This document shows positions 31,982-41,728 of a DNA stretch of 64,000 nucleotides, piece after piece. Within the stretch, counting starts at the first letter, position 1; each line of letters starts with the position of its first letter. The position numbers and the translations under genes were made by a program. The notes under the pieces are model-generated. The model searched no databases. It was not told where the DNA came from and was given only the letters and a program-made list of their open reading frames with translations. Source of the DNA: Candidatus Poribacteria bacterium (lineage in GTDB: Bacteria; Poribacteria; WGA-4E; PCPOR2b). The stretch spans positions 124,001 through 188,000 of the forward strand of contig PYIZ01000034.1 of NCBI GenBank assembly GCA_003635265.1, given 5' to 3'.

Positions 31982-33220
31982 ATGATTTCATACATTATTG
32001 GAGCAGTTTATTTCGTCCTTATCTTCGAAGTGCTGCTAATCATTAACTCATTCCGATATGCACGCCGGGAGAGAAATACCAAAAGACCAGATTATACCCC
32101 AAAAGCTGCTATCATCGCACCACATTATGGCTGGGACGACCAGACAGCAGAGAATGTAAAGCGGCTTCTGAATCAGGATTATGCGGGCGCGTATGAAGTG
32201 TTCTTTGTCACGCACACAAAGGGGGAATCCGGTTACGACGAGTCCTATCCGCATCTGCTTGAGATCGCTAAAGGACATCCCAATGTGCATACACTGCTTG
32301 CGCCCAACATCGTGGATAACTCTCTCCCGCGCTCGCAGAAGGTTCAGAACCTAATGACGGCAATCGAAACATTTCCAAATGATATTGAAATCATCGCTTT
32401 TGTCGATGCGGATGCGACCATTGAGCAAGATTGGCTGAAGCTGCTCGTCCAACCGCTTCAGGACAAAAAAGTTGGCGCGACGGTGGGGGCGAGATTTTAT
32501 TTTCCGCATACCTTGAACACGGCATCGCTTGTCGAGGCAATTTGGATCAATTTTCAGATAGCGTTGCAAGGCGATCACCCATTCGCTATGGTTTGGGGCG
32601 GTTCCAACGCGATCCGTCGTGACTCTTTTGAACAAGGCACAGTATTGCAGCGTTGGGCTAATGCAACCATTGAAGACCACAATTTGACGCATACAGTGAG
32701 AGACCTTAAACGCAAGATCCATTTTGTACCGGATTGTATCGCAGTTACCCACACTGAGAAGCGGACATGGAAACAGGTCATAGAGTTTACCAACCGGCAA
32801 ATGGTGATGACCTTTCGGATGGGGCTTAAAGCGCAGTGGTGGGGGACTTTGCTAGTACTTCTGCCGAAGGCTTTGCTTGTGATCAGTTCAATTCCTTTTA
32901 CATTCTATGTCGATAGAAGATTTCTCCTCGTCCTGCTTGTTCCATTTATAGAGATTCAAAGCTTTCGCATCTTCTCGCGAAACTTGCCCCGCTGGCTGAG
33001 AGATATGCCAAAGATACGTGAAACCCTCCGCGCTGCCTCGCTTGTTGTACCGGTAGCGATGTTGCTTGCGGGCCTGAATGCGGTGTACGCAGCATTTCAA
33101 AAAAAGATTGTATGGGGCGGCGTTCGATACGAAATTCTTTCAGCGACAGAGTCTCGTGTTCTTGGAAGGATTACGGAAGCGGATAGAACAGAGGTGCCAA
33201 ACGGAGAGGAATCAGTTTAA
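31982..33220 (+). CDS. Family 2 glycosyltransferase, ceramide glucosyltransferase-like
   Basis: Membrane glycosyltransferase of 412 residues. An N-terminal helix (4-22) is followed by the GT-A catalytic domain: KAAIIAPHYG, FVDADATIEQDW with the metal-binding DADA at 142-145, GGSNAIRRDSFEQ, EDHNLTHTV (acceptor Asp region) and FTNRQMVMTFRM, which occupies the QxxRW position. Two or three C-terminal helices (about 280-310, 350-370) complete the layout of ceramide glucosyltransferases and HpnI-type enzymes, so a lipid acceptor is likely. The radical SAM gene follows 58 bases later on the same strand and probably acts in the same pathway. Donor sugar and lipid are unknown. Confidence 0.87.
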   Translation: MISYIIGAVYFVLIFEVLLIINSFRYARRERNTKRPDYTPKAAIIAPHYGWDDQTAENVKRLLNQDYAGAYEVFFVTHTKGESGYDESYPHLLEIAKGHPNVHTLLAPNIVDNSLPRSQKVQNLMTAIETFPNDIEIIAFVDADATIEQDWLKLLVQPLQDKKVGATVGARFYFPHTLNTASLVEAIWINFQIALQGDHPFAMVWGGSNAIRRDSFEQGTVLQRWANATIEDHNLTHTVRDLKRKIHFVPDCIAVTHTEKRTWKQVIEFTNRQMVMTFRMGLKAQWWGTLLVLLPKALLVISSIPFTFYVDRRFLLVLLVPFIEIQSFRIFSRNLPRWLRDMPKIRETLRAASLVVPVAMLLAGLNAVYAAFQKKIVWGGVRYEILSATESRVLGRITEADRTEVPNGEESV

Positions 33221-33278
33221 ATATTCAAGAGCTTATAAGTAAATTTGGATTTTATGTCCCGTAACAGAGAGGAAGGCT

Positions 33279-34499
33279 ATGGCAATTCGAAGTCGTGTTT
33301 CACCCCGTTTTTTTGTAAATGAACTTGCAACTGCAATGTCTGATGATTGGGCAACCTCCTATTCGCTCATGAAATATCAGATGGCAAAAGAAAGTTTTAA
33401 CTGGAGGCATCCATTTGGTGCCAAACATGGGAAGGGCGACGATGTCCAACTGGTAAGCTTACGAATCACGGATATGTGTAACCTACGTTGTCACTCCTGT
33501 GGACAGTGGGGAGATAACGGATATCTGCTCGGCGAATCCCTCAAATCATTGAAGCAACGGGAGGTTCCTGTCGAATATTACAAGCGACTCGTCGATCAGG
33601 TTGTCGATGCAGGCTGGTCGCCTGTATGGTATATCTGGGGCGGCGAGCCGATGCTTTACCCCGGATTGATTGAACTGCTCCATTACATCAAAGAACGAGA
33701 TATGCCAATCTCGCTTGTAACAAATGGGACCCACCTCGCCAGACGTGCCGATGACATCCTCGAAACATGCAAAATTCTGTATTTGAGCGTTGACGGACCA
33801 AATGAGGAAATTCATAACAATCAGCGTCCGGGGGTCTCGGAGAATTATGATAACTTCAAAGACGTAAAAGCAGCACTGGAAACATTAAGCGTAGAAAAGA
33901 AGCGGCGGAGTGTTGCGTTTCCATATATCGTCCCGCTCAGTTGTATTACGATGTACAACATCGACTATGTGGTTGACCTCTACAAATTCACGAACCAGTA
34001 TGCAGATGCACAGATCTTGTACCTGACGTGGTGGATCGACTCACATTCCGCACAGGCGCACACCGAAGATTTCGAGGGACGTTTCGGGTTCAAGCCCCAA
34101 ACCCACTACGGTTGGATTGGGACATGGAAAGATTTCGATCACGGTGTCATCCTCGATAAGTTCGAGGATATGGAAAAGCTCTCGAAAGAAACGCGGCGGT
34201 GTCCGCCGATGATGATGCCGAGGCTCAACACGCGAGATGAGATTCAACGGTACTATACCGACCACACAGAGGTTTTCGGTTATAATCAGTGCGTCAGTAT
34301 TTACATGACAATGGAAATTGACAGCAACGGCGACGTTAGCCTCTGCCGTGATTACCATGACTACATTATTGGCAATATCAAAACGGATGCTGTCGAGGAT
34401 ATGTGGAATAACGCCGCCGCCCGCGAATTTCGCAATTCTATCAGCACCGATGGTCCGATGCCTGTTTGTCGTCGATGCTGTGGTTTGATGGGATTTTGA
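33279..34499 (+). CDS. Radical SAM protein with SPASM-like C-terminus
   Basis: Protein of 406 residues that uses a 4Fe-4S cluster and S-adenosylmethionine for radical chemistry. The core motif CNLRCHSC gives Cys67, Cys71 and Cys74, followed by YIWGGEPMLYPGL (GGE motif) and LVTNGT. The C-terminus has further cysteines in YNQCVSIYMTMEIDSNGDVSLC and PVCRRCCGLMGF, plus GNIKTDAVEDMWNN, which together match the SPASM/twitch pattern for auxiliary clusters. A GAGGAAGG ribosome site precedes the ATG. It pairs with the glycosyltransferase upstream. Peptide-modifying relatives exist, but no precursor peptide gene is visible nearby, so a sugar or lipid substrate is at least as likely. Confidence 0.9.
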   Translation: MAIRSRVSPRFFVNELATAMSDDWATSYSLMKYQMAKESFNWRHPFGAKHGKGDDVQLVSLRITDMCNLRCHSCGQWGDNGYLLGESLKSLKQREVPVEYYKRLVDQVVDAGWSPVWYIWGGEPMLYPGLIELLHYIKERDMPISLVTNGTHLARRADDILETCKILYLSVDGPNEEIHNNQRPGVSENYDNFKDVKAALETLSVEKKRRSVAFPYIVPLSCITMYNIDYVVDLYKFTNQYADAQILYLTWWIDSHSAQAHTEDFEGRFGFKPQTHYGWIGTWKDFDHGVILDKFEDMEKLSKETRRCPPMMMPRLNTRDEIQRYYTDHTEVFGYNQCVSIYMTMEIDSNGDVSLCRDYHDYIIGNIKTDAVEDMWNNAAAREFRNSISTDGPMPVCRRCCGLMGF

Positions 34500-34512
34500 G
34501 AATAGACGTCCC

Positions 34513-35130
34513 CTATTGTGAGGCGGGAACAAGCCCTTTGCTTGTGAGGAGGGCAATGACACGCTCGGTGCATTCCTCGAGGTTCTGGGCGTCCGTATTT
34601 ACGGTCAGTTCCGGCTGGTTCGGCGCTTCGTAAGGTGCGCTGATTCCCGTGAACTCTTTGATCTCGCCTGCCCTCGCCTTTTGATATAACCCCTTCGTAT
34701 CTCGTGCTTCGCACACCTCTAACGGACAATCAACGAAGACCTCCACAAATCGCCCTTCATCAAGGAGGTCACGCGCATTGTCTCGATCTGCGCGGTAGGG
34801 CGAAATAAAAGCTGTCATCGCAATAACACCGGCATCGGCAAATAACTTCGCGACTTCCCCAATGCGGCGGATGTTCTCCTCCCGATCTTCCGGCGAAAAG
34901 CCGAGGTTCTTATTCAAACCGTGTCGGATGTTATCGCCATCAAGGACATAGGTGAGATGTCCACGCTGGTATAATTTACTTTCCACTTCCAAGGCAAGTG
35001 TGGATTTGCCGGAACCTGAAAGTCCTGTGAACCAGATGACACACCCTTTCTGATTGAGCAGCTGCTCCCTGTCTTTCTGGGCAACGTTCGCTTCGTGCCA
35101 CGTAATATTCGTTGCCTTCTGTTCTGCCAT
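34513..35130 (-). CDS. cysC: Adenylylsulfate kinase
   Basis: APS kinase of 205 residues that phosphorylates adenylylsulfate to PAPS, the donor for sulfation and a step in sulfate assimilation. It shows the P-loop GLSGSGKST (near residue 35), [32 protein letters not shown] and [13 protein letters not shown], the full APS kinase signature set, and [17 protein letters not shown] near the end. It is a free-standing kinase; no ATP sulfurylase (CysD/N or Sat) gene is in the window. It begins next to the stop of the histidine kinase gene, which suggests translational coupling, and it converges with the radical SAM gene across 13 bases. Confidence 0.95.
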   Translation of the reverse strand: MAEQKATNITWHEANVAQKDREQLLNQKGCVIWFTGLSGSGKSTLALEVESKLYQRGHLTYVLDGDNIRHGLNKNLGFSPEDREENIRRIGEVAKLFADAGVIAMTAFISPYRADRDNARDLLDEGRFVEVFVDCPLEVCEARDTKGLYQKARAGEIKEFTGISAPYEAPNQPELTVNTDAQNLEECTERVIALLTSKGLVPASQ

Positions 35131-35131
35131 A

Positions 35132-36535
35132 TTATTCTCCTATTTTTTTAGATTTTGAAGGTGAAGAATCACTAGACAGTGGTAGCCAAAGCGATATTGT
35201 TGTTCCCTGACCAACAACGCTTCTACCCTGTATATCCCCACTGTGTTGTTCAAGAACGCGTTTCGCGTTTGCCAGTCCAAGTCCGGTTCCTTGTGATTTT
35301 GTCGTGAAGAAAGGTTCAAAAAGTTGATTTAAATCTTCCGGGGCAATCCCAATTCCCGTATCCATAACATCAATACGAACCTTGTCTACCCCCTGTAATG
35401 TCACGATTTCCAATGTACCGCCTTTTGGCATGGCATCCATAGCATTTAATACGATATTCATAAACGCTTGTTTCAACTTATCCCGATCCAACAAAACCGG
35501 TGGAAGGTTGGGGGCGAATTTCTTGACTAGCCCAATCTGATGATGATTCAGGTTGGCCCCCATCAGATCCAAGACCTCCTGTAAAACCTGATTCAGATCG
35601 TGGGGCGCGGGGTTCAGGGAGGCAGGGCGGGCGAAATCCATGAACCCTTTGACAATCACATCAATCCGTTCAATTTCCTCAAGGATATATTGCATCGACT
35701 GTTTTCGCCTTGCTTCTGGGAGATCTCCCTTTCGCATTAGCATCTGTGCTAGCATCTGCATCGATGAAAGTGGGTTCCGGATCTCGTGGGCAAACGAAGC
35801 TGCCATCTTGCCCGCAGTGGCGAGGCGTTCAGCGCTTATCAGTTCATTCCTCGAATTTCGTAGTTCACGCGTCATTTGATTAAACGCAACAGTGAGGTCG
35901 CCAATTTCGTCGTGCGTTTTCACCTCGCATTGCTCGTTCAAGTTACCCCCGGCAACCTTCCGCGTGAATTGTACCAGATCCTTGATCGGATTGGTAAGAT
36001 TCCGCCCAATAAGATGACTGATAAGTGCAACTAACAAGATAACGACAGCGGCAATCCCGAACATCAACAGAGTTATGTGCCGTTTTGCATCAGCGATTTT
36101 ATCTATAGGACGCATCAGGCAATACAACCGGTCATACACCTGCGGGTAATAGATAACTTTATAGTGTTTGCTGTTGACCGTCACATTTTGAGAAACAAAG
36201 TCCACGTTCGACTCCTTGATGCGTTTACGGACTTCGTTCAACTTCATATCATCGGCGAAATTCGCCCGATCTCCGGAGAGGGTGGTGTAATTTACTGTGT
36301 TGTCGCTACTCACGACTGTCACCTCTGCGCCGTATGCTTCCTTCACCTTCTCTGGCTGATGAATAAAGCCGGTATCCTCAATCGTCTCAAGCCATTCTTG
36401 GGTTTCACGGCTAACCTGCTCATCGTATTTTCGATCGAAAAGCGCAATCGTAATGACCGGTACGATGAGAACAACCACCGTAAAAAGCAGAATGAACGGA
36501 AGTACGATTTTGTTTTGAATACTATATCGGCGCAT
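35132..36535 (-). CDS. Sensor histidine kinase
   Basis: Membrane sensor of 467 residues. Two transmembrane segments (about 8-28 and 152-174) enclose a periplasmic sensing domain of about 125 residues. A HAMP domain follows ([18 protein letters not shown]), then HisKA with [15 protein letters not shown] (phospho-accepting His) and the ATPase domain with [16 protein letters not shown] (N box), DTGIGI (G1) and [13 protein letters not shown] (G2). I prefer the ATG at 36535 to the upstream TTG at 36550. No response regulator gene is adjacent, so its partner is encoded elsewhere. The close junction with cysC may be chance or a link to sulfur signalling. Confidence 0.92.
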   Translation of the reverse strand: MRRYSIQNKIVLPFILLFTVVVLIVPVITIALFDRKYDEQVSRETQEWLETIEDTGFIHQPEKVKEAYGAEVTVVSSDNTVNYTTLSGDRANFADDMKLNEVRKRIKESNVDFVSQNVTVNSKHYKVIYYPQVYDRLYCLMRPIDKIADAKRHITLLMFGIAAVVILLVALISHLIGRNLTNPIKDLVQFTRKVAGGNLNEQCEVKTHDEIGDLTVAFNQMTRELRNSRNELISAERLATAGKMAASFAHEIRNPLSSMQMLAQMLMRKGDLPEARRKQSMQYILEEIERIDVIVKGFMDFARPASLNPAPHDLNQVLQEVLDLMGANLNHHQIGLVKKFAPNLPPVLLDRDKLKQAFMNIVLNAMDAMPKGGTLEIVTLQGVDKVRIDVMDTGIGIAPEDLNQLFEPFFTTKSQGTGLGLANAKRVLEQHSGDIQGRSVVGQGTTISLWLPLSSDSSPSKSKKIGE

Positions 36536-36705
36536 AAGAATTAATGGCAATAAACTTGCAATATTGTTGCGAAGTAAAACCGGATTGATTGTCTTTATTA
36601 TTAGGAATTTCTGCCGGATTGACAGGCTGAATCATTACTATAGCCGAGATTTAAGCTGGATGTCAAGTTGAAAGCACTGACTAGAGCAATTCAGAAAATG
36701 AGAAA

Positions 36706-36742
36706 AATTTGATACAGTTTGGAACAATTTGATACAGATTGG
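36706..36742. repeat. Tandem 17-bp direct repeat upstream of the sigma factor gene
   Basis: AATTTGATACAGTTTGG (36706-36722) recurs as AATTTGATACAGATTGG (36726-36742), one mismatch, with a 20-base period, which is about two helix turns. It lies about 80 bases before the sigma factor ATG at 36821 and at the far side from the sensor kinase start. The arrangement fits a pair of activator or repressor sites on one DNA face, or repeated promoter elements recognised by the ECF factor itself. Nothing else is visible in 36536-36820. Confidence 0.5.
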
Positions 36743-36820
36743 TGTGTAATAAATGGATTGGTATCGGTGGCTGCGTCCTTGTACACACCACCCGTTTCGC
36801 ACTACAGAGGAGAACGCAAC

Positions 36821-37462
36821 ATGATTCAACGTAATACTTTATCCACATCTTTAACATCTATGCCTCCGGCTACAGACGAAAAAGAACTGATCGAACGATT
36901 CCAGAACGGTGAACAGGAAGTTTTTAATGAACTAGTAAGCAAATATCAGGGGAAGATCTATAACTTGGTTTATAAGCATGTGCCTAACTCCGAAATTGCG
37001 AAGGATCTTTCTCAAGAGATTTTTATCAAAGCCTACCGCGCCCTGCCTCATTTCAAACGACAATCGGCATTCTATAGTTGGCTCTATCGGATTGCCGTTA
37101 ACCTCTGTATTGACTTTATTCGTCAACAGAAACGGGGGCAGACTTTGTCGTTTGAGGACTTACCCGCAGGGAACAACGATGAAGTGGCGTTTAACGATGT
37201 AAGTCCACTGCCACCAGATCAGTTAGAAACCAAAGAACTTGGACAAATCATTGGTCAAGCGGTGCAGCAACTCCCACCCAAACAGCAGCACGTCTTTAAC
37301 CTGCGATATCACGATGGACTTCAATTGAAGGAGATTGCCGCGCAATTGGATCGCTCTGAAGGCACAATCAAAGCGCATCTCCACCATGCCCATAAACGCC
37401 TCCGGACACTTCTGATTCCGTACTTGAAAAATGAAAAACTGGAATGGGCACTCAACCCTTAG
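36821..37462 (+). CDS. RNA polymerase sigma factor, ECF/sigma-70 family
   Basis: Sigma factor of 213 residues. Region 2 is readable in EKELIERFQNGEQEVFNELVSKYQGKIYNL, AKDLSQEIFIKAYRAL and FYSWLYRIAVNLCIDFIRQQKR; region 4 in QLPPKQQHVFNLRYHDGLQLKEIAAQLDRSEGTIKAHLHHAHKRLRTLL, a helix-turn-helix. I start at the ATG at 36821, where AGAGGAGA lies 7 bases upstream; the open frame reaches 36719 but has no ribosome site there. No anti-sigma gene follows; the next gene is recQ. A tandem direct repeat precedes the gene and suggests autoregulation. Confidence 0.93.
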   Translation: MIQRNTLSTSLTSMPPATDEKELIERFQNGEQEVFNELVSKYQGKIYNLVYKHVPNSEIAKDLSQEIFIKAYRALPHFKRQSAFYSWLYRIAVNLCIDFIRQQKRGQTLSFEDLPAGNNDEVAFNDVSPLPPDQLETKELGQIIGQAVQQLPPKQQHVFNLRYHDGLQLKEIAAQLDRSEGTIKAHLHHAHKRLRTLLIPYLKNEKLEWALNP

Positions 37463-37623
37463 CCGGGTTTTGCGAAAGAAAACTTCCCTAAAAATCATCG
37501 TTATGGTAAAATAGTCCTACCGAAACAAATGGTGTAAGTCGCTGCTGCTGAGACAACTGAATATAAAAATTCACAACAGATATCTCTGGTGAAAGCCGAT
37601 TGGATGATGCCAAATTTTCTAGC

Positions 37624-39462
37624 ATGAAGAACCCACAAGAGCTTCTACAAAGTATAGATGAGCTCCTCAACACACCGGGCGCCTCTCCCACATCCTCTTC
37701 AGTCTCAGTGGATAACACCCAAGATGAAGCCACAAACGAATTACTCCCAGCACTCCAAAAGTATTTTGGCTACACTGACTTCCGCGATGGACAGCGTCAA
37801 GTTGTAGAAAAGATTCTGAATGGAGAGAATATCCTCGCAGCGTTTCCAACCGGCTATGGCAAATCGCTCTGCTATCAGTTACCAGCGTTGATGCTACCGG
37901 GGATAACTGTCATTGTTTCCCCGCTAATCTCTTTGATGAAAGATCAGGTTGATGCGTTGCGTGAGCAGAAGATTTATGCGGTGGCATTGCTCAACAGCAG
38001 CCTGAGCTGGGAGGAGTACCGTGCGGAATTGGAACGCTTAGAACGTGGGGAGATTAAGCTGCTCTATATCGCTCCAGAGCGTTTTCGTAGTCGTCGGTTT
38101 CTGGATCTACTCAATTCACACCAAATCTCCCTGTTTGTGATCGACGAAGCACACTGTATATCTCAATGGGGACACGATTTTCGCCCTTCTTACCTTGCGC
38201 TGCGTGACGCCATCCGCGAATTGCAGCCGAGTTCAATTGCCCTGTTCACAGCGACAGCAACCCCTGATGTACGGGAGGATATTCGGGAGCAGTTAGAAAT
38301 TCAGCCACCCCAAGCCTTCACTCGCGGCATTGAACGTCCCAATCTAAAATTCAGCGTTTGTGAGGCGTCGGGGGAGGCTGAAAAGTATCTGTTTCTCGAT
38401 GAACACCTACAACAACTAAGGGGCAAAGGGATTGTGTATGCTGGGCGTCGGCGGGAGACTGAAGAAATCGCGTCGCATCTAAAGAAGCACGGGCACCGCG
38501 TAGATTTTTATCACGCTGGACGTGAAGATTTTGAGCGCAAACGGGTGCAAGAGCGGTTCTTCGACGATGGTCCTGAGGGACTCGATTTGGTTGTCGCTAC
38601 CAATGCGTTCGGGATGGGAATTGACAAATCCGACATCCGATACATCATTCATTGGACGATGACGGGAACGCTGGAGCAGTACTATCAAGAAGCAGGACGC
38701 GCTGGACGTGATGGCGAAACTGCACACTGTATCCTGTTTTATTGTCCGGACGACCGAGGGTTGCATGAGTGGTTTGTCAAGGAGAGCGCACCCAATAAAC
38801 CAGATCTCCTCAAACTCCTGAAATTGATTGAAACCTTCCCTTCGGTCGGTAGTCTTCGGATGTTTGCAGCGGAAGAATTAGAATGGCTGAGTAGTTTCAA
38901 CGATAGTAAAATTCGAGTCGGAATTAGCCACTTGGAGAAACTCGGTTTCCTGCGGAGATTGTATAACGTCCCTTCAAAACTCTCGGTGAGAATACGTCCG
39001 TTTGAGTATGGCCTGACCGAGGAGATTGCTGACGAATCACAAAAGACTTTACTACGCCACTTGCGCGCTAAATCGGAATTAAATGTCTTAGATTTTTGCA
39101 GAGAGTTAAATCTGCGTCCTGACCAACTCATGGAGCAGCTAATTGACTTGCAGAGTGCAGGCTATCTGCGGTATTGGGGCGCAGAAGATTTGACATTGAT
39201 TGAGTTGCTTGAAGACAGCGATCTGTTCGCCTCGATGTCTGCGGATCAGATGGGGTTTGAGGACTATCTTCGTATTAAAAACCGTCAGATCGATCAGATT
39301 GTCTTTTACGCGCTCGCAGAAGGATGTCGCGGGCGATTGGTACGAGAATATTTCGGAGAGGCCGTTGCGGCGGATTACCGTTGCGAAAGCTGCGATCGCT
39401 GCGATCCGAGCCTGCGACTAGCCCTTCCCAACGAGGAAAATGATGATGCCAACACCTGCTGA
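37624..39462 (+). CDS. recQ: RecQ family ATP-dependent DNA helicase
   Basis: 3'-5' DNA helicase of 612 residues. Helicase motifs are AAFPTGYGKSLCYQLPAL (I), VIVSPLISLMKDQV (Ia), FVIDEAHCISQWGHDFRP (II and the RecQ aromatic loop), LFTATATPDVREDI (III), VVATNAFGMGIDKSDI (V) and YYQEAGRAGRDGE (VI). A zinc-binding region should follow, but the expected four-cysteine cluster is not in its usual place; instead CESCDRC lies at the very C-terminus, as in short-type RecQ relatives with rearranged zinc sites. No HRDC domain is seen. The start is either the ATG at 37624 or a TTG at 37600; neither has a strong ribosome site. The 3' end overlaps the sulfatase gene by 23 bases. Confidence 0.92.
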   Translation: MKNPQELLQSIDELLNTPGASPTSSSVSVDNTQDEATNELLPALQKYFGYTDFRDGQRQVVEKILNGENILAAFPTGYGKSLCYQLPALMLPGITVIVSPLISLMKDQVDALREQKIYAVALLNSSLSWEEYRAELERLERGEIKLLYIAPERFRSRRFLDLLNSHQISLFVIDEAHCISQWGHDFRPSYLALRDAIRELQPSSIALFTATATPDVREDIREQLEIQPPQAFTRGIERPNLKFSVCEASGEAEKYLFLDEHLQQLRGKGIVYAGRRRETEEIASHLKKHGHRVDFYHAGREDFERKRVQERFFDDGPEGLDLVVATNAFGMGIDKSDIRYIIHWTMTGTLEQYYQEAGRAGRDGETAHCILFYCPDDRGLHEWFVKESAPNKPDLLKLLKLIETFPSVGSLRMFAAEELEWLSSFNDSKIRVGISHLEKLGFLRRLYNVPSKLSVRIRPFEYGLTEEIADESQKTLLRHLRAKSELNVLDFCRELNLRPDQLMEQLIDLQSAGYLRYWGAEDLTLIELLEDSDLFASMSADQMGFEDYLRIKNRQIDQIVFYALAEGCRGRLVREYFGEAVAADYRCESCDRCDPSLRLALPNEENDDANTC

Positions 39463-41185
39463 TTCTATTGAGAGTAAACCGAATCTCGTTTTTGTCATCA
39501 CCGATGACCAAGGCTACGGGGATTTCAGTTGTCATGGAAACCCGATAATCGAAACGCCGAATCTGGATGCTATGCACAGCGAAAGCCTTCGTTTGACCAA
39601 CCTTCATGTTGGTCCCACCTGTGCACCCACACGCGCCGGTATTATGACCGGGCGTTACTGTAACTGCACCGGTGTGTGGCATACCATCGGCGGTCGCTCG
39701 CTTCTCCGCAACGATGAACGCACGATGGCGGATATTTTTCGGGCGAACGGTTATAAGACAGGCATGTTCGGCAAGTGGCATTTGGGAGACAACTATCCCT
39801 ATAGACCCCATGACCGAGGTTTTGAGGACGCGCTCTATCACGGTGGCGGAGGGATTAGCCAAACCCCCGACCACTGGGGAAATGACTACTTCGACGATAC
39901 TTACGCCCGTAATGGAGTCAAAGAACCGTTTGAGGGGTATTGCACCGATGTCTGGTTCGATCAGGCGATGCAGTTTATCGAACGAAACAGGGAGAATCCT
40001 TTCTTCTGCTATCTACCAACCAACGCCCCACACAGTCCATACCATGTCCCAAACGGCTACAGTGAACCGTATCATGGGCGTATCCCCGACGCTAGAGCTA
40101 ACTTCTACGGTATGATTGTCAATATCGACGAGAATTTGTTGCGACTAAGGAATCATCTCCGACAGCTTGGGATTGAAGATAACACCATTCTTATTTTTAT
40201 GACTGACAACGGTTCCGCTGAGGGTTGCACGCTCGACCAGAATCAATTCGTCAGAGAAGGCTTTAATGCTGGCAGGCGTGGGAAGAAAGGCTCGGAATAT
40301 GAGGGAGGACATCGTGTCCCGCTTTTCATGTATTGGCCCAACGGTGGATTCACAGAAGGTAGGGATATTGACCAACTCACAGCGAACATTGATCTGCTCC
40401 CTACGTTGATGGATCTCTGCCAGCTGGAGGTTTCGGAGACTGACTTCGGAGCGGGTAGCTTTCACGGCATGAGTCTCGCACCACTTCTCAGAGGTGAAAC
40501 GGAAACATTACCAGAGCGTGTAATCGTGACCGACTCTCAGCGCGTTGAACACCCTATTAAGTGGAAACAGAGCGCGACTATGACGCAGCGATGGCGCTTG
40601 ATTAACGGTGTTGAACTCTACGATATAGAGGTAGATCCGGAACAACGAAACGATATCGCCGCTGAACATCCGGAGGTTGTCGAGGAATTGAGGGAACATT
40701 ACGAAGCGTGGTGGGAACTGGTATCGCCGCGTTTTGGTGAAGATCCCCCGATTGTGCTAGGCACGGAGAACGAAAAAGTATCCGTCCTGACCACCCACGA
40801 TTGGCATGGTGAACAACACGCTTGGAATCAAGGGCATATTCGTCAGGGGCTTGTGTGTAACGGGTATTGGGCAATCGAGATCGCCGAGGATGGGGAGTAT
40901 GCCTTTGAGCTGCGACGGTGGCCCAAAGAGGAAGATAAGCCGCTTACCGCTGGGCTTCCCGGTGAAATCATCGATTGGTATAATGGCGGGAAAGCCCTCA
41001 ACCTGAAAACCGCCCGTCTATGTGTCAGCGATCGGGAGGCAACACAATCGATCGATCCAGAGGCAGAGGGAGTTACGTTTACGTTTCGTCTGACCGCCGG
41101 TGAGATGCAGCTACGGACGTTTTTGACTGATGATGCGGGAGAGTCACTCGGTGCTTACTACGTTTATGTGACAAAAGTGGCTTAG
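39440..41185 (+). CDS. Sulfatase (arylsulfatase family)
   Basis: Sulfate-ester hydrolase of 581 residues. The N-terminus LVFVITDDQGYGD supplies the metal-binding aspartates, and VGPTCAPTRAGIMTGRY holds the cysteine that is converted to formylglycine (CxPTR, an allowed variant of CxPSR). FGKWHLGD, PTNAPHSPYHVP and MTDNGSAEG are the remaining active-site signatures. About 130 residues after the catalytic domain form a beta-rich C-terminal extension. No signal peptide is present, so the enzyme may be cytoplasmic. Three ATG codons run together at 39440-39448 after GAGG; the gene overlaps recQ by up to 23 bases. No sulfatase-maturase gene is in the window. Confidence 0.93.
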   Translation: MMMPTPADSIESKPNLVFVITDDQGYGDFSCHGNPIIETPNLDAMHSESLRLTNLHVGPTCAPTRAGIMTGRYCNCTGVWHTIGGRSLLRNDERTMADIFRANGYKTGMFGKWHLGDNYPYRPHDRGFEDALYHGGGGISQTPDHWGNDYFDDTYARNGVKEPFEGYCTDVWFDQAMQFIERNRENPFFCYLPTNAPHSPYHVPNGYSEPYHGRIPDARANFYGMIVNIDENLLRLRNHLRQLGIEDNTILIFMTDNGSAEGCTLDQNQFVREGFNAGRRGKKGSEYEGGHRVPLFMYWPNGGFTEGRDIDQLTANIDLLPTLMDLCQLEVSETDFGAGSFHGMSLAPLLRGETETLPERVIVTDSQRVEHPIKWKQSATMTQRWRLINGVELYDIEVDPEQRNDIAAEHPEVVEELREHYEAWWELVSPRFGEDPPIVLGTENEKVSVLTTHDWHGEQHAWNQGHIRQGLVCNGYWAIEIAEDGEYAFELRRWPKEEDKPLTAGLPGEIIDWYNGGKALNLKTARLCVSDREATQSIDPEAEGVTFTFRLTAGEMQLRTFLTDDAGESLGAYYVYVTKVA

Positions 41186-41232
41186 TCGCGTGACAATCTG
41201 TGCCCTTTCGTTTTTGATAAAGGAATAAAAAA

Positions 41233-41700
41233 ATGTCAGTTACAGCGAACCCCGATATAGGCGAAGAAGAACTGATCACAATCGCCAATTTTAGCCATCC
41301 CACCGAAGCGGATCCGGTTGTAGCGTGGCTGGAGTCCGAGGGTATCGAATGTTTTGTTACCAATGAGCACACCGTTACTATGAATTGGCTCTACTCAAAT
41401 GCCATTGGTGGTGTTGGGGTACAGGTAAAAGCAGCAGATGTCGAGCGTGCGAACGAAATTCTCCAAGCTGTTTTGAACCCCAACGCAGTTGGGGATGAGC
41501 CAACCCCAACAGATTCTGAGATGGATCAGGAGGGTGACGCTACTAGTGAGATCCGTTGCCCCGAGTGTGGCTCGGAAAATGTGTATTATGAGAAATTCTC
41601 ACGCCGTCTGGTGTTTGCTTCTTGGGTGATTCTAACCGTTCCCCTTCCGTTCTTTAGGAAAAAATGGAAGTGTCAGGAATGCGCACACCTGTTTAAGTAG
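41233..41700 (+). CDS. DUF2007-like protein with C-terminal zinc ribbon
   Basis: Protein of 155 residues. The first 80 residues (LITIANFSHPTEADPVVAWLESEGIECFV ... GVGVQVKAADVERANEIL) match the DUF2007 'putative signal transducing' fold, a small ferredoxin-like domain. A short acidic linker leads to a zinc ribbon with RCPECGSENVYYEKF and WKCQECAHLFK, two CxxC pairs, interrupted by a hydrophobic stretch (VFASWVILTVPLPFF) that may touch the membrane. AAAGGAATAAAAAAATG gives a plausible start. It follows the sulfatase by 47 bases on the same strand and may share its transcript. Function is unknown. Confidence 0.78.
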   Translation: MSVTANPDIGEEELITIANFSHPTEADPVVAWLESEGIECFVTNEHTVTMNWLYSNAIGGVGVQVKAADVERANEILQAVLNPNAVGDEPTPTDSEMDQEGDATSEIRCPECGSENVYYEKFSRRLVFASWVILTVPLPFFRKKWKCQECAHLFK

Positions 41701-41728
41701 TTTTTCATTGGTTTGAAAACTGGACCGA

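Noticed and set aside
39275-39874. 199-codon minus-strand frame across the recQ-sulfatase junction
   Set aside because: Spans the ends of two well-supported plus-strand genes and resembles no family; a shadow frame.
41699-41721. Bidirectional terminator between the convergent DUF2007 and DUF4432 genes
   Set aside because: AGTTTTTCA and TTTGAAAACT pair only with a bulge and the stem is A/T-rich, so the evidence is too weak to call.
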